Source: CALZKI01 sp964567585
GTDB lineage: Bacteria > Bacillota > Clostridia > Lachnospirales > Lachnospiraceae
Direction of reading: 5' to 3'
Assembly: GCA_964567585.1 (NCBI GenBank)
Contig: CAZMND010000016.1
Coordinates: 1 to 29,349, forward strand
Length of the DNA stretch: 29,349 nucleotides
Shown here: positions 5,892 through 15,308 of the stretch, piece by piece
How the letters are laid out: each line of letters opens with the position of its first letter
How positions within the stretch are numbered: position 1 is the stretch's first letter
Position numbers and translations under genes: made by a program
The notes under the pieces: generated by a model
Seen by the model: the letters and a program-made list of their open reading frames with translations, nothing else
What the model was told of the DNA's origin: nothing
Databases searched by the model: none

Positions 5892-8621
5892 TTGGATAAA
5901 TACGAATACAAAGTTCGAACAGACGAAATGAAGCAGTTGATTAGAGAGGCAAAGTTTGCTGAAGCTATGGAAATAGCGGATACGATCGACTGGCGTAGAG
6001 TAAAAAATACAAAAATGTTGTGTATTGTCAGCGACATTTATAAAATTAACCACAAATTTGAAGAGAGTAAAGAAATTCTTCTTTTGGCTTATGAGAAGAA
6101 CCAGACTTCCAGACTTATCGTTTATTCTTTATGTGAATTGTGCATTAAGATGGATGAGGTGTTGGAAGCATACGAATATTTAAAAGAATTTACGCGTTTG
6201 GCGCCAAAGGATAATGGACGTTATATTTTACGTTACAAAATGCTTGAGGCACAGGATGTAAGCTTAGAGGAAAGAATTTCTGTTTTAGAAGAATACAAGA
6301 GCCGTGAACCGCTCAGTGAAAAATGGGCTTACGAACTGGCATATTTATATCACAGGGTTGGGCTTGTGACCCGTTGTATTGAAGAGTGTGATCAGTTGTT
6401 TTTATGGTTCAGGGAAGGCAAGTATGTTTTGAAGGCTTTGGAATTGAAGCAGTTACATACTCCTTTAACTTCAGAACAGCAGTATGTATATGACCAGCAG
6501 TTTTATAATACGCACAGAACGCATATTCCGAAAACAGCTTATGACGGATATGAAGAAGGCGTGGAAGCTGCTGCGCAGGTAGAAAGTATCGAAGTTCCGC
6601 CGATGGATGTCAGTGAGTATAATACCATCAATTTGCAAAAGGAATTGGCAGAAAGCATGAAGGAAATTCTTCCGACCCAGACAGTTACGGAAGAATCTAC
6701 TGTGGAAGAGGTTTTATTTTCCGATACAAGTGCGGAAGAACCGCCTATTTTTGAAGAACCTTTGGTTTTTGAAGAGCCGATTGATTTGACTCAGACACCG
6801 GAGACTTTTGAAGAGGAAGAGATTGAGCTTTCGGAGGATGAAGCTTTGGCGATGGCAGCTCTTGAAGCGACTATGGCTGAAGAAACAGTTGAAGCGGCGG
6901 TAGAAGAAAATGCTGTTGAAGAAATTTCTGAAGAACCGGTACCGGAAGAAGAACTTGTCATTGAAGATATCACGGAGGAATCCGTAGAGGATATTGCAAG
7001 CCAGGTAACAAAAGTTTACAAGGCAATTACGGATGAGATGATAATTAAGGCTACACAGCCAACGCGTGTTGTTTCACCCCAGCAGGTAACACCAAAAACA
7101 CCGGAAACAGCGGAAACACCGGTTCCTGAAGAAACGGTTAAACCTAAGGAACAAAAATTGCAGGATAACATGACTGCAAAATTGCCGGTGGAAATGGCGA
7201 GAATGTTGTCTCAGGAGTACGATGGTCAGATTAGATTGGTTGTACCGGAGACAGAGCAGGTAGAGAAGCAGATTACCGGTCAGTTGAATATCATCGATGT
7301 TATGGCTGAATGGGAAAAAATTAAAAAGGCTACGGAAGAAAAACGTGCCGAAGAAGTCCGTCAGCATGTGTTGGAACACACAGGTAACATTTTTGTTGAA
7401 TTCGATGAAGTATCAAGTAAGCATGATATTTTAGCCGGAGTAGATTTATCTGATGAAGAAGAATCTGTTGAAGGTGAACTTGCAGAGGAAGAAATTCAGG
7501 AAATCAGTGAAGAGCTGGCTGTGGAAGAACCTATTGGGGATGTTGCAGAAGTGCAGGATGAGCCGGAAGAAGCTGATGAAGAAGATATCGATGAAACGGA
7601 AGAAATAGAGTTTGAAGTTTCTGAGGATGATGACAGCGAAGAAGATAGCGACGACGAGTCATTTGATGACGAGGAAGCCTTTGAAGATGAAGAAGATGAT
7701 GAGGACGGCGACGAGGAATCGTTTGAAGATGAGGAAAACTTTGAAGAAGAGGACAGTTTATTCGATGATGATAATGATGAGTTAATTATTGATGATTCAA
7801 AGGAACTTGTTATTAATAAGTCATTAGCGCAGCTTGAACAGGAAAAAGAAGACGCGAAGGACGATACGCCTGTTCGTACATTCTCCTCAGAAGAAAAAAT
7901 GCTGTTTAATTCATTTATCCAGACGAAAAAGGATAAAAAGAAATTGGTGGCAGCGCTTGATGAAATGAGTCTTGCAGCTTATACAGGTAATGTAATTATC
8001 ACCGGCGAAGAAGCCGCGGATACAACTACTCTTGCAAAAGCAATGATTAAGAGTATGCAGATTTCCGATTCTAATTTCTCCGGAAAAATTGCAAAAATTA
8101 CCGGTGCAGGCTTAGACAATAAAGATGTTAAAGAAGTTCTCGGAAAACTCGAAAACGGAGCGTTAATTATTGAAGCAGCTCACAAGATGTCGAAGGAGTC
8201 GGTGGATAAGCTCTACAAACAGTTAGAACGGGAAGACAAAGGCATTATTGTTATTATGGAAGGTCCGAAAGGTGCAATGAATAAATTCATGGACAAACAT
8301 AATATACTTAATAAAGTCTTTACTGCAAGATATGATATTACGGGCTTCAGCAATAAGGCGTTGGTTGAGTACGCAAAACGATACGCAAGAGAACAGGAAT
8401 ATTCTTTGGATGAATTGGCTGGTTTGGCACTTCATTCACGTATTGACAGAATGCAGACGAACGACCACAAGGTTACTGTAGATGAGGTAAAAGAAATTGT
8501 TGATGAAGCAATTGCTAAGGCAAACAAAAAGAACTTAAAGCATTTCTTTGATGTGTTATGTTCTAATCGCTATGATGAGGAAGATATGATTATCTTACGC
8601 GAGAGGGATTTTGAAGAATAA
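5892..8621 (+). CDS. Large TPR-acidic protein with a degenerate AAA+ domain, function unknown
   Basis: The 909-residue protein has three parts. Residues 1-200 are helical with TPR-like repeats. Residues 220-660 are low complexity and very acidic, with long Glu/Asp runs between about 520 and 640. Residues 670-905 resemble a CbxX/SpoVK-like AAA+ domain whose motifs are damaged: the Walker A position reads GEEAADTTTLA (from Gly705), without the GK pair, and the Walker B position reads LIIEAAH (Glu761-Ala762), without Asp-Glu. ATP hydrolysis is therefore unlikely. The start is probably the TTG at 5892, 5 nt after GAGGTGG; the GTG at 5883 lies inside that SD. glgB follows 20 bp later, but no functional link is evident. 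There is no signal peptide or membrane segment, so it is cytoplasmic, perhaps a scaffold. Confidence 0.75.
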   Translation: MDKYEYKVRTDEMKQLIREAKFAEAMEIADTIDWRRVKNTKMLCIVSDIYKINHKFEESKEILLLAYEKNQTSRLIVYSLCELCIKMDEVLEAYEYLKEFTRLAPKDNGRYILRYKMLEAQDVSLEERISVLEEYKSREPLSEKWAYELAYLYHRVGLVTRCIEECDQLFLWFREGKYVLKALELKQLHTPLTSEQQYVYDQQFYNTHRTHIPKTAYDGYEEGVEAAAQVESIEVPPMDVSEYNTINLQKELAESMKEILPTQTVTEESTVEEVLFSDTSAEEPPIFEEPLVFEEPIDLTQTPETFEEEEIELSEDEALAMAALEATMAEETVEAAVEENAVEEISEEPVPEEELVIEDITEESVEDIASQVTKVYKAITDEMIIKATQPTRVVSPQQVTPKTPETAETPVPEETVKPKEQKLQDNMTAKLPVEMARMLSQEYDGQIRLVVPETEQVEKQITGQLNIIDVMAEWEKIKKATEEKRAEEVRQHVLEHTGNIFVEFDEVSSKHDILAGVDLSDEEESVEGELAEEEIQEISEELAVEEPIGDVAEVQDEPEEADEEDIDETEEIEFEVSEDDDSEEDSDDESFDDEEAFEDEEDDEDGDEESFEDEENFEEEDSLFDDDNDELIIDDSKELVINKSLAQLEQEKEDAKDDTPVRTFSSEEKMLFNSFIQTKKDKKKLVAALDEMSLAAYTGNVIITGEEAADTTTLAKAMIKSMQISDSNFSGKIAKITGAGLDNKDVKEVLGKLENGALIIEAAHKMSKESVDKLYKQLEREDKGIIVIMEGPKGAMNKFMDKHNILNKVFTARYDITGFSNKALVEYAKRYAREQEYSLDELAGLALHSRIDRMQTNDHKVTVDEVKEIVDEAIAKANKKNLKHFFDVLCSNRYDEEDMIILRERDFEE

Positions 8622-8641
8622 AAAATTAGGGAGGCATTCAT

Positions 8642-10567
8642 ATGGCAGAGAACAATGCAAGAGAGAGAATTTACATCTCAGGAGAAGACCAATATCTTTT
8701 TGGTCAGGGAACACACTATGAAATTTACAAAAAATTGGGAGCGCATCTTTCTGTAGAAGATGGTGTTGAAGGAACACACTTCGCAGTTTGGGCACCGGGG
8801 GCTACAAATGTTTATGTAATGGGTAGCTTTAACTATTGGAACGAAACACAGTATCCAATGAACAAATTGGGTGATGGCGGTATCTACAGCTTATTTATCC
8901 CGGGCGTAAAAGAAGGGGATATGTACAAGTTTGTTATTGATACATGGTACGCAAGCAGAATTCAGAAAGCGGACCCATTTGCCAACAAAGCTGAATTAAG
9001 ACCTGGTACAGCATCAATCGTTACAGATATTACAGGTTATGAATGGTCTGATAGCGAATGGATGACAGAAAGAGATAAAAAAGATCCAAACGCACAGCCA
9101 ATGGCGATTTATGAATGTCACATTGGTTCATGGATGAAACATCCGGGTCAGGAACCGGGCTTCTACAACTACAGAGAATTTGCTGACAGATTAGTAGAAT
9201 ACTTAAAAGAAATGAGATATACTCACGTAGAATTGATGGGTATTGCAGAATATCCGTTTGATGGTTCATGGGGATATCAGGTAACAGGTTATTATGCACC
9301 TACATCAAGACATGGTGATCCAAAAGACTTTATGTATTTGGTAGATTCTTTACATCAAATCGGTGTTGGTGTTATCCTTGACTGGGTTCCTGCGCACTTC
9401 TCAAAAGACTGGCATGGTCTTGCAGAATTTGATGGAACATGTATTTACGAACATATGGACAGCCGTAAAGGTGAACATCCTGAATGGGGTACAAAAATCT
9501 TTAACTACGGCAAAACAGAAGTTAAGAGCTTCTTAATCGGTAACGTATTCTACTGGTTAAGAGAATACCATGTTGATGGTATCCGTGTTGATGCAGTTGC
9601 TTCTATGTTGTACTTAGATTACGGTAGAAAAGCCGGTGAATGGGTACCAAATATGTACGGCGGAAATAAAAACTTAGAAGCTATTGAATTCTTCAAACAC
9701 TTGAATTCAATTATTCATAAAGAATATCCGGGTGTTGTTACAATCGCTGAAGAATCTACAGCTTGGCCAAAGATTACAGGTGATGTAAATGATGACGGAC
9801 TTGGATTCAGCTTCAAATGGAATATGGGATGGATGCATGATTTCTGTGAATACATCAAACTTGATCCAATTTACAGAAGCTATAACCATTACGCATTGAC
9901 ATTCGCTATGAGCTATAACAGTGCGGAAAATTATGTTTTACCATTGTCACATGACGAAGTAGTTCATTTGAAATGCTCTATGCTTAACAAAATTCCGGGC
10001 TACGAATTCGACAAGTTTGCGAACCTAAGAGGTGGCTATGCATACTTCTTCGGCCACGCAGGTAAAAAACTTCTCTTCATGGGTCAGGATTTTGCTCAGT
10101 CAAGAGAATGGAGCGAAGAAAGAGAATTAGACTGGTGGTTACTTGGTGAAGTATATCACAAAGGTATGCACGAATATGTAAAAGAGCTTCTTAACATCTA
10201 CAACGATTATCCGGCTATGTACACAGTTGATAATGACTGGGCAGGCTTCGAATGGATGAATGCTGATGACAGCGGAAGAAGTACATATTCCTTTGCACGT
10301 AAATCACCGGATGGAAAGAGAAACGTATTATTTGTAATCAATATGACACCTATGTACTGGAATGACTATACACTTGGTGTTTCAGAAAATACAGAATACA
10401 GATTAATTCTTAACAGTGATGATACAAGATTTGCAGGTGGCGGTCGCCAGGTTGCAGACAAAGTACAGGCATACAAACCTGAATGGCAGCAGAACGGAAG
10501 AGATTATGCAATCACATTCGATTTACCGCCATTTACAGCACTTACTTTTGAATACGACAACGTATAA
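8642..10567 (+). CDS. glgB: 1,4-alpha-glucan branching enzyme GlgB
   Basis: The enzyme makes alpha-1,6 branches in glycogen by transferring a cut alpha-1,4 chain. The 641 residues contain an N-terminal CBM48 domain (FAVWAPGATNVYVMGSFNYW), a GH13 barrel and a C-terminal beta domain. Catalytic residues are visible: nucleophile Asp317 in GIRVDAVASM, acid/base Glu370 in TIAEEST, and transition-state Asp438 in LSHDEVVH; DWVPAHF is the conserved first GH13 region. The length fits the shorter bacterial form lacking the extra N-terminal module. The ATG at 8642 is 7 nt after AGGGAGG. No other glycogen genes are nearby; it is 20 bp behind the pseudo-AAA+ gene and probably cotranscribed. No clear terminator follows; only small palindromes lie at 10559-10592. 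Confidence 0.97.
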   Translation: MAENNARERIYISGEDQYLFGQGTHYEIYKKLGAHLSVEDGVEGTHFAVWAPGATNVYVMGSFNYWNETQYPMNKLGDGGIYSLFIPGVKEGDMYKFVIDTWYASRIQKADPFANKAELRPGTASIVTDITGYEWSDSEWMTERDKKDPNAQPMAIYECHIGSWMKHPGQEPGFYNYREFADRLVEYLKEMRYTHVELMGIAEYPFDGSWGYQVTGYYAPTSRHGDPKDFMYLVDSLHQIGVGVILDWVPAHFSKDWHGLAEFDGTCIYEHMDSRKGEHPEWGTKIFNYGKTEVKSFLIGNVFYWLREYHVDGIRVDAVASMLYLDYGRKAGEWVPNMYGGNKNLEAIEFFKHLNSIIHKEYPGVVTIAEESTAWPKITGDVNDDGLGFSFKWNMGWMHDFCEYIKLDPIYRSYNHYALTFAMSYNSAENYVLPLSHDEVVHLKCSMLNKIPGYEFDKFANLRGGYAYFFGHAGKKLLFMGQDFAQSREWSEERELDWWLLGEVYHKGMHEYVKELLNIYNDYPAMYTVDNDWAGFEWMNADDSGRSTYSFARKSPDGKRNVLFVINMTPMYWNDYTLGVSENTEYRLILNSDDTRFAGGGRQVADKVQAYKPEWQQNGRDYAITFDLPPFTALTFEYDNV

Positions 10568-10600
10568 TACGTTATCATAATATGCTAACGTATCAAAGGT

Positions 10601-10627
10601 TAAGAAAACATAAAAATAATCCGAAAT
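10601..10627 (+). promoter_or_regulatory. Sigma-28 (flagellar) type promoter
   Basis: TAAG (10601-10604), a 15-bp spacer, then TCCGAAAT (10620-10627) match the sigma-28/SigD consensus TAAA-N15-GCCGATAA with few changes. It sits just ahead of the DUF6240-like, flagellin and fliS genes. The predicted start near 10633 is at the base of the hairpin that follows. Confidence 0.55.
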
Positions 10628-10667
10628 ATAGGGTGAATACACTTACAAAAAGGTGTATTCACCTTAT
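10628..10667 (+). promoter_or_regulatory. 5' stem-loop of the flagellin-cluster transcript
   Basis: GGTGAATACAC (10632-10642) pairs with GTGTATTCACC (10653-10663), extended by a few weaker pairs at both ends; the innermost loop is 6 nt. It lies directly after the sigma-28-like promoter and 10 nt before the SD at 10673. It lacks a T run (TTATTTATT follows), so an mRNA-stabilising 5' hairpin fits better than a glgB terminator, though both are possible. Confidence 0.55.
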
Positions 10668-10685
10668 TTATTGGAGGCAAAACTT

Positions 10686-13673
10686 ATGATAGTGTCATTA
10701 GAACAAAATAATCCCGGTATTCAGTCAGAAAAAATAACGACTTCGGCATCTCCAAGGGAAGCCGTAAAAAATACAGGAACAGTCAATGGTGTCAGTGTTG
10801 ATTTATTTGTAAACGGTAATGATAATGACGCTTATAAAGGTGCGCCTAAAACACAGGAAGATGTCATTAGGGATGCAAATCTTATGGATGTCAAAGCAAA
10901 TTCCGATTACAGGGTTGTTATGTCCAATTGTATGTCTGACGAGGATTTTTCCAAGTTATTAGAGGAAGGTACACATCCGGGAAGTACAGATATTGAAACG
11001 GTTGTAACTATCGTAGATACAATTAAAGCCGAAATGGCAAAATCCGGAAAGGTAGTTGCAGGCTACAACGATGATTTAGATAGAGAGACCTTGAAAGAAA
11101 TTACAGGCAGTGAAGCCTTTGCAAATAAATTAGCAGACAGCTTTGATAAAAAGGATATTCCGCTTACAAAAGAAAATGTGGAAATGGCAAAGGAAGTTTA
11201 TGACAGAGTCAGCCAGATAGATTCCATCAGTGAAGATGCAACAAAATATATGATTGAAAATGTATTGGAACCTACTGCAGACAATTTGTATATGGCATCT
11301 TTTTCTGTAAAAACAGGCAATTCACGTCAGGGTAAAGGCTATTTTGCCAACGATATGCACGGTTATTATTCACAGAAAGCAGAAGTTTTCAACTGGACAA
11401 ATCTTCAGCCACAGATGGAAAAAGTAATCGAAAATGCAGGTTATGAGGTTTCGGATGAAACTTTGATGGACGGTATGTGGATAATTAAAAACGGAATTCC
11501 ATTCACCGTGGAAAGCTTTGATATTTATGAAAAGATTAAAAACGTTGATTTTTCAGAGAAAGAAAACAATATTTTTGATGCAATTGCCACAGCCATTGCT
11601 GATGGAAAACCTGCAAAAGAAGCGGTTTTTTTCAATACAACAAGTATGATGGAAAAAGCGGTTATGGCTTACGATGCTATTAGCGAACTGACAAATCAGG
11701 CGGTGGATATGTGCATTGACAATGCCCAGCCTTTAAGCATCCGTAATTTAACCTACTGGCAAAAACAGATAAATGCAAATGTAGTTATGAACTCTACCGA
11801 TATGCCAAGTGCTAATGTAGAAGTTAAAAATAACGCTTACCTTGTATTGGAAGAAGTACGTCTTCAGATGAGTGTCACGGCAAATTACAGACTGTTAAAG
11901 TCAGGTTATCAGATAGATGTGGCAGATTTAGCGGATTTGGTTGACCAGCTCAAGAATGCAAATGCAGAGCGTGCGCAGATTTTATTTGGCGCAGGCGATG
12001 AAGCGGTTCTTTCGGCTAAGCAGGCACTTTTTAATGAGACGGTAGAAAAGGTCGGAAAAATTCCGGAATTGCCGGCTACAACAGTTGCATTGTTCACCGC
12101 AAGATTAAACGAGTTTACATTAAATAACGTATATGAAACCGGTACAGCCTTGGCTGAAAGCTACAAAAAGGCCAACCGTTCCTACGAAACGATGATGACA
12201 GCTCCTCGGGCAGACCTTGGAGATTCTATTAAAAAGGCATTCCGTAACGTGGATGACATTTTGGCAGATATGGAATATGCCATCAATGAAGAAAACAGAA
12301 AAGCGGTGCGAACTCTTGGTTACAACAACATCCCACTGACAGACGAAAACATCGAAAAAGTCATTGATGCAAACAGACAGGTGAGCAATGTTTTAGATAA
12401 ATTGACTCCGGCAGCAATTATGAAAATGATTCGTGACGGACAAAACCCACTGGAAATGCAAATGGGCGAAGTGGAGCAGTATCTGATTGAAAATGCACCA
12501 ATGCTGGAAGGGACGGAAACTGAAAAATTCAGTAGTTATCTTTATCAGCTTGAACAGAACCATCTGATTTCCGACACAGAAAGAGAAGCATATATCGGTG
12601 TTTGCAGACTGATTCACCAGATAAATAAATCAGACGGCAGTGCGGTGGGAAGTCTTGTAAACAGCGGAATAGAGATTAACTTTAAAAACCTGTTATCAGC
12701 AGTTCGCAGTAAAAATAAAGGACATATGGACACGGTCGTTGATGCAAATACCGGTATTTACGAGGGCAAAATGGAACATTTTAATTCCATTTCAGCCCAG
12801 ATAGAAAGAGCTTTTGCAAATCAAATGAAAGCTTTGAACGGATATGAAGAAGCACTTGCAAAATACGAAAAAGATATGCTTTCGGATATTCAGAATTTAA
12901 GTCAGGTGTCCGATAATATTATTAGCCACTTATTGCAAAATGAATTGCCTGTAAATGCAGACAACTTATTTGCAACAAATGCCCTTATGAATATGGAATA
13001 CCAGCTTTTTGGAAAAATCGGAAAGAGACTTAAGGATGCAAATGCAGAAGAAGCCTTTTCGGAATTTGAAAAAGTCTGCAGCGACTTTAGAAATGCTTTT
13101 GGCAGTGAAGAAGAAGCAAATAAGGGTGTGGAAGACTTTACAAAAAAAGTACAGGATTTACTTACATCCGATACTTTGGAAACAGAAGCAAAGGCAATTG
13201 ACATTAAAGAATTAAATCTTTTACATAAACAGATTGGAATGGTTAAAAACTTTGCTTCAAATAGAGAATATCAGGTTCCGGTTTATGTGGGAGGAAATCT
13301 CACAACCATTCATTTAACACTTGTCAGGGACGACAGTGAAATGGGTACGGTAAACGTTTCCATGGAAACAGATGAGTACGGAACCATAGGCGCAAAATTT
13401 ACACGAAACGAAGGTTTTGTGGAAGGTTACCTGGTGTGTGAGAACGGATTCGATGCACAGACAAAAGAAATGTTTACAAACAGCTTCGCAAATGGATTAG
13501 GTGAAAACAATTTACAGGCAAGAAGAATAAGCTTTGTAAAATCGCAGGATGTAAATCCTGAGAAATTCGGTAGCAAAGAGCTTAGTAAACAGGTATCTGA
13601 TGAAAAAACGGATACAAAAACTTTATATGCAGTTGCAAAGGCGTTCATTCAGGCAGTGCAGGATGCGATGTAA
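10686..13673 (+). CDS. Large flagellin-linked protein of DUF6240 type, possibly FliK-like at its C terminus
   Basis: The 995-residue, mostly helical protein has no signal peptide or membrane segment. I recognise it as the type annotated DUF6240 in Lachnospiraceae, from memory only. It contains divergent repeats with the pattern (D/N/E)-x-P-(L/V)-(T/N/S)-xx-N-(L/I/V), for example DIPLTKENV (157), AQPLSIRNL (347), NIPLTDENI (548) and ELPVNADNL (753). The last ~130 residues (VPVYVGGNLTTIHLTLV, then VNVSMETDEYG) resemble the C-terminal domain of hook-length control proteins such as FliK, a weak match. The ATG at 10686 is 8 nt after GGAGG. It is 30 bp upstream of flagellin and behind a sigma-28-like promoter, so a role in flagellar assembly or export is likely but unproven. 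Confidence 0.65.
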   Translation: MIVSLEQNNPGIQSEKITTSASPREAVKNTGTVNGVSVDLFVNGNDNDAYKGAPKTQEDVIRDANLMDVKANSDYRVVMSNCMSDEDFSKLLEEGTHPGSTDIETVVTIVDTIKAEMAKSGKVVAGYNDDLDRETLKEITGSEAFANKLADSFDKKDIPLTKENVEMAKEVYDRVSQIDSISEDATKYMIENVLEPTADNLYMASFSVKTGNSRQGKGYFANDMHGYYSQKAEVFNWTNLQPQMEKVIENAGYEVSDETLMDGMWIIKNGIPFTVESFDIYEKIKNVDFSEKENNIFDAIATAIADGKPAKEAVFFNTTSMMEKAVMAYDAISELTNQAVDMCIDNAQPLSIRNLTYWQKQINANVVMNSTDMPSANVEVKNNAYLVLEEVRLQMSVTANYRLLKSGYQIDVADLADLVDQLKNANAERAQILFGAGDEAVLSAKQALFNETVEKVGKIPELPATTVALFTARLNEFTLNNVYETGTALAESYKKANRSYETMMTAPRADLGDSIKKAFRNVDDILADMEYAINEENRKAVRTLGYNNIPLTDENIEKVIDANRQVSNVLDKLTPAAIMKMIRDGQNPLEMQMGEVEQYLIENAPMLEGTETEKFSSYLYQLEQNHLISDTEREAYIGVCRLIHQINKSDGSAVGSLVNSGIEINFKNLLSAVRSKNKGHMDTVVDANTGIYEGKMEHFNSISAQIERAFANQMKALNGYEEALAKYEKDMLSDIQNLSQVSDNIISHLLQNELPVNADNLFATNALMNMEYQLFGKIGKRLKDANAEEAFSEFEKVCSDFRNAFGSEEEANKGVEDFTKKVQDLLTSDTLETEAKAIDIKELNLLHKQIGMVKNFASNREYQVPVYVGGNLTTIHLTLVRDDSEMGTVNVSMETDEYGTIGAKFTRNEGFVEGYLVCENGFDAQTKEMFTNSFANGLGENNLQARRISFVKSQDVNPEKFGSKELSKQVSDEKTDTKTLYAVAKAFIQAVQDAM

Positions 13674-13703
13674 GATGACACCTTTACAAAGATAGGAGTC
13701 GGT

Positions 13704-14819
13704 ATGAAAATCAGTTATAACGCACAGGCGATGTTAGCCAATAATTATTTAACAAAAAGTGATAATGCTTTGTCAGCATCTATACAGAGACTTTCTTCCG
13801 GTATCAAAATTACCGGTGCGAAGGATAACCCATCGGGTCTTGCCATGGCAAAAAGAATGAACTCCCAGATTCAGGGCTTATCTGTTGCAAAACAGAATTC
13901 CAGCGATGCAATTTCAGTTGTACAGATCGCAGACGGTGCCTTGTCGGAAATACATGATATTTTACAGAGAATGAATGAACTTTCAGTTAAGGCGGCCAAT
14001 GGTATTCTGACTGACGATGACAGAAGTATTATCAACAACGAAATTCAGCAGCTTCAGGACGAAATCAACCGAATTGCTGAAACAACACAATACAACGGAC
14101 AGAATATTTTGGATGGTACTTTTGATTACAAAGGATACACAGACAATACAGAAGTGACGGTTCAGACATACTCTGATTCAGCAGCGGGAAAAGAATATTT
14201 GTTGAAATCTTTATCTGTTACAACAGATGATGAAGGAAACATCGAAAATGTAACTTTTAATGCAAGTGGAGAAATTCCTGTCACTGCAACCAATTACGAA
14301 TATAACGGAAACGCCGTAACAATCAGTGACTTGGCCTCTGACTGGTCTATGACAATCAATTTTGATGATTTACAGCCAAATTCAACAAAGGATTTTGGTG
14401 ACGTAAATATCGAAGCTAACGATTTTGGTGAAATGAGAATGCAAGTGGGTGCCAACGAAGGTCAGGTTCTTGAAATCAGAATTCCGGAAATTTCTGCTCA
14501 GCAGATGAGACTTCAGGATGTGGATGTAAGCACAAAAGCCGGTGCAGACAAGGCCATTTCAAACATAGATTTTGCAATTAAATATGTGTCTAACGCACGA
14601 AGCAGACTTGGTGCATACCAGAACAGACTGGAACATACGGAAAAGAATATCGACATTACCAGCGAAAATATGACAGGCGCATATTCACGAATCATGGATA
14701 CCGATATGGCGGAAGAAATGACAAATTACACAACACAGCAGGTAATTTCTCAGGCAAGTACATCTATGCTTGCGCAGGCTAACGAAAGACCTTCCTCTGT
14801 GTTACAGTTATTACAGTAG
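13704..14819 (+). CDS. Flagellin
   Basis: This is the filament subunit, exported by the flagellar type III system and polymerised outside the cell. It has 371 residues. The N-terminal D0/D1 segment (residues 1-140, with LSSGIKITGAKDNPSGLA and LQRMNELSVKAANG) and the C-terminal D1/D0 segment (about 285-371, ending SSVLQLLQ) are both intact. The short variable middle spans about 145-280. The QRMNELSV stretch corresponds to the conserved D1 region sensed by mammalian TLR5 in other flagellins. AGGAG at 13694-13698 precedes the ATG by 5 nt. No promoter is visible in the 30-bp gap upstream, so it appears to be read from the promoter at 10601, unless one lies inside the upstream gene. fliS follows 12 bp later. 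Confidence 0.97.
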   Translation: MKISYNAQAMLANNYLTKSDNALSASIQRLSSGIKITGAKDNPSGLAMAKRMNSQIQGLSVAKQNSSDAISVVQIADGALSEIHDILQRMNELSVKAANGILTDDDRSIINNEIQQLQDEINRIAETTQYNGQNILDGTFDYKGYTDNTEVTVQTYSDSAAGKEYLLKSLSVTTDDEGNIENVTFNASGEIPVTATNYEYNGNAVTISDLASDWSMTINFDDLQPNSTKDFGDVNIEANDFGEMRMQVGANEGQVLEIRIPEISAQQMRLQDVDVSTKAGADKAISNIDFAIKYVSNARSRLGAYQNRLEHTEKNIDITSENMTGAYSRIMDTDMAEEMTNYTTQQVISQASTSMLAQANERPSSVLQLLQ

Positions 14820-14831
14820 TGGTAAAAGCCT

Positions 14832-15308
14832 ATGACAGACGAATTAAAAAAAGAATTCACCCTGAAAATTACCCGGGCAAATGCCACCGAATTAGTTGTA
14901 ATTTTATACGATATGATTTTGGTGTATATAAAGGAAGCCGGAGAATTTTGGGCTGTGGATAATAAAGAAGAATATCTGAGAAGTCTTCAAAAAATGAGAA
15001 ACTGCATTGGTGAATTGATGGATTCCTTGAATGCAGAGTATGAAATGGCAAGAAATATGTACAGCCTATATGTTTTCTTTTTAAAGGAACTTGTAAAGGC
15101 CGAAAGAAAAGAAAACGGACTTGCCTATGTGGAAGCAATCAAGCCAATGATAGAAAGCCTGCGAAACGCATATAATGAGGTCGCGTCGGAAAACAAAACC
15201 GGACCGCTTATGCAGAATGCGCAGACTGTCTATGCAGGTTTGACATATGGAAGAAAAGACGTAAATGTAAATTTGGAACAGCTCTCAAATCGAGGGTTCC
15301 GTGTATAG
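14832..15308 (+). CDS. fliS: Flagellar export chaperone FliS
   Basis: FliS binds the C terminus of newly made flagellin and keeps it unpolymerised until export. The 158-residue helical protein has the family hallmark near the N terminus (ELVVILYDMILVYIKEA, compared with the usual LL..LYDGAI..L) and a four-helix pattern. It is about 25-30 residues longer than typical FliS, with the extra part at the C terminus. Its position 12 bp after flagellin strongly supports the call. The SD is weak (only GTGGT near 14819), so translation probably depends on ribosomes finishing flagellin, which would tie chaperone amount to flagellin synthesis. The 3' end overlaps the opposite-strand DUF2508-like gene by 24 bp. 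Confidence 0.88.
   Translation: MTDELKKEFTLKITRANATELVVILYDMILVYIKEAGEFWAVDNKEEYLRSLQKMRNCIGELMDSLNAEYEMARNMYSLYVFFLKELVKAERKENGLAYVEAIKPMIESLRNAYNEVASENKTGPLMQNAQTVYAGLTYGRKDVNVNLEQLSNRGFRV

Noticed and set aside
6791..7379. Long antisense reading frames opposite the acidic TPR protein
   Set aside because: They arise from the biased Glu/Asp codons of the sense gene, giving Ser-rich and Phe/Arg-rich products without an SD.
10559..10592. Small palindromes at the end of glgB as its terminator
   Set aside because: AACGTAT-A-ATACGTT and TACGTTA/TAACGTA are AT-rich, compete with each other and lack a T run.
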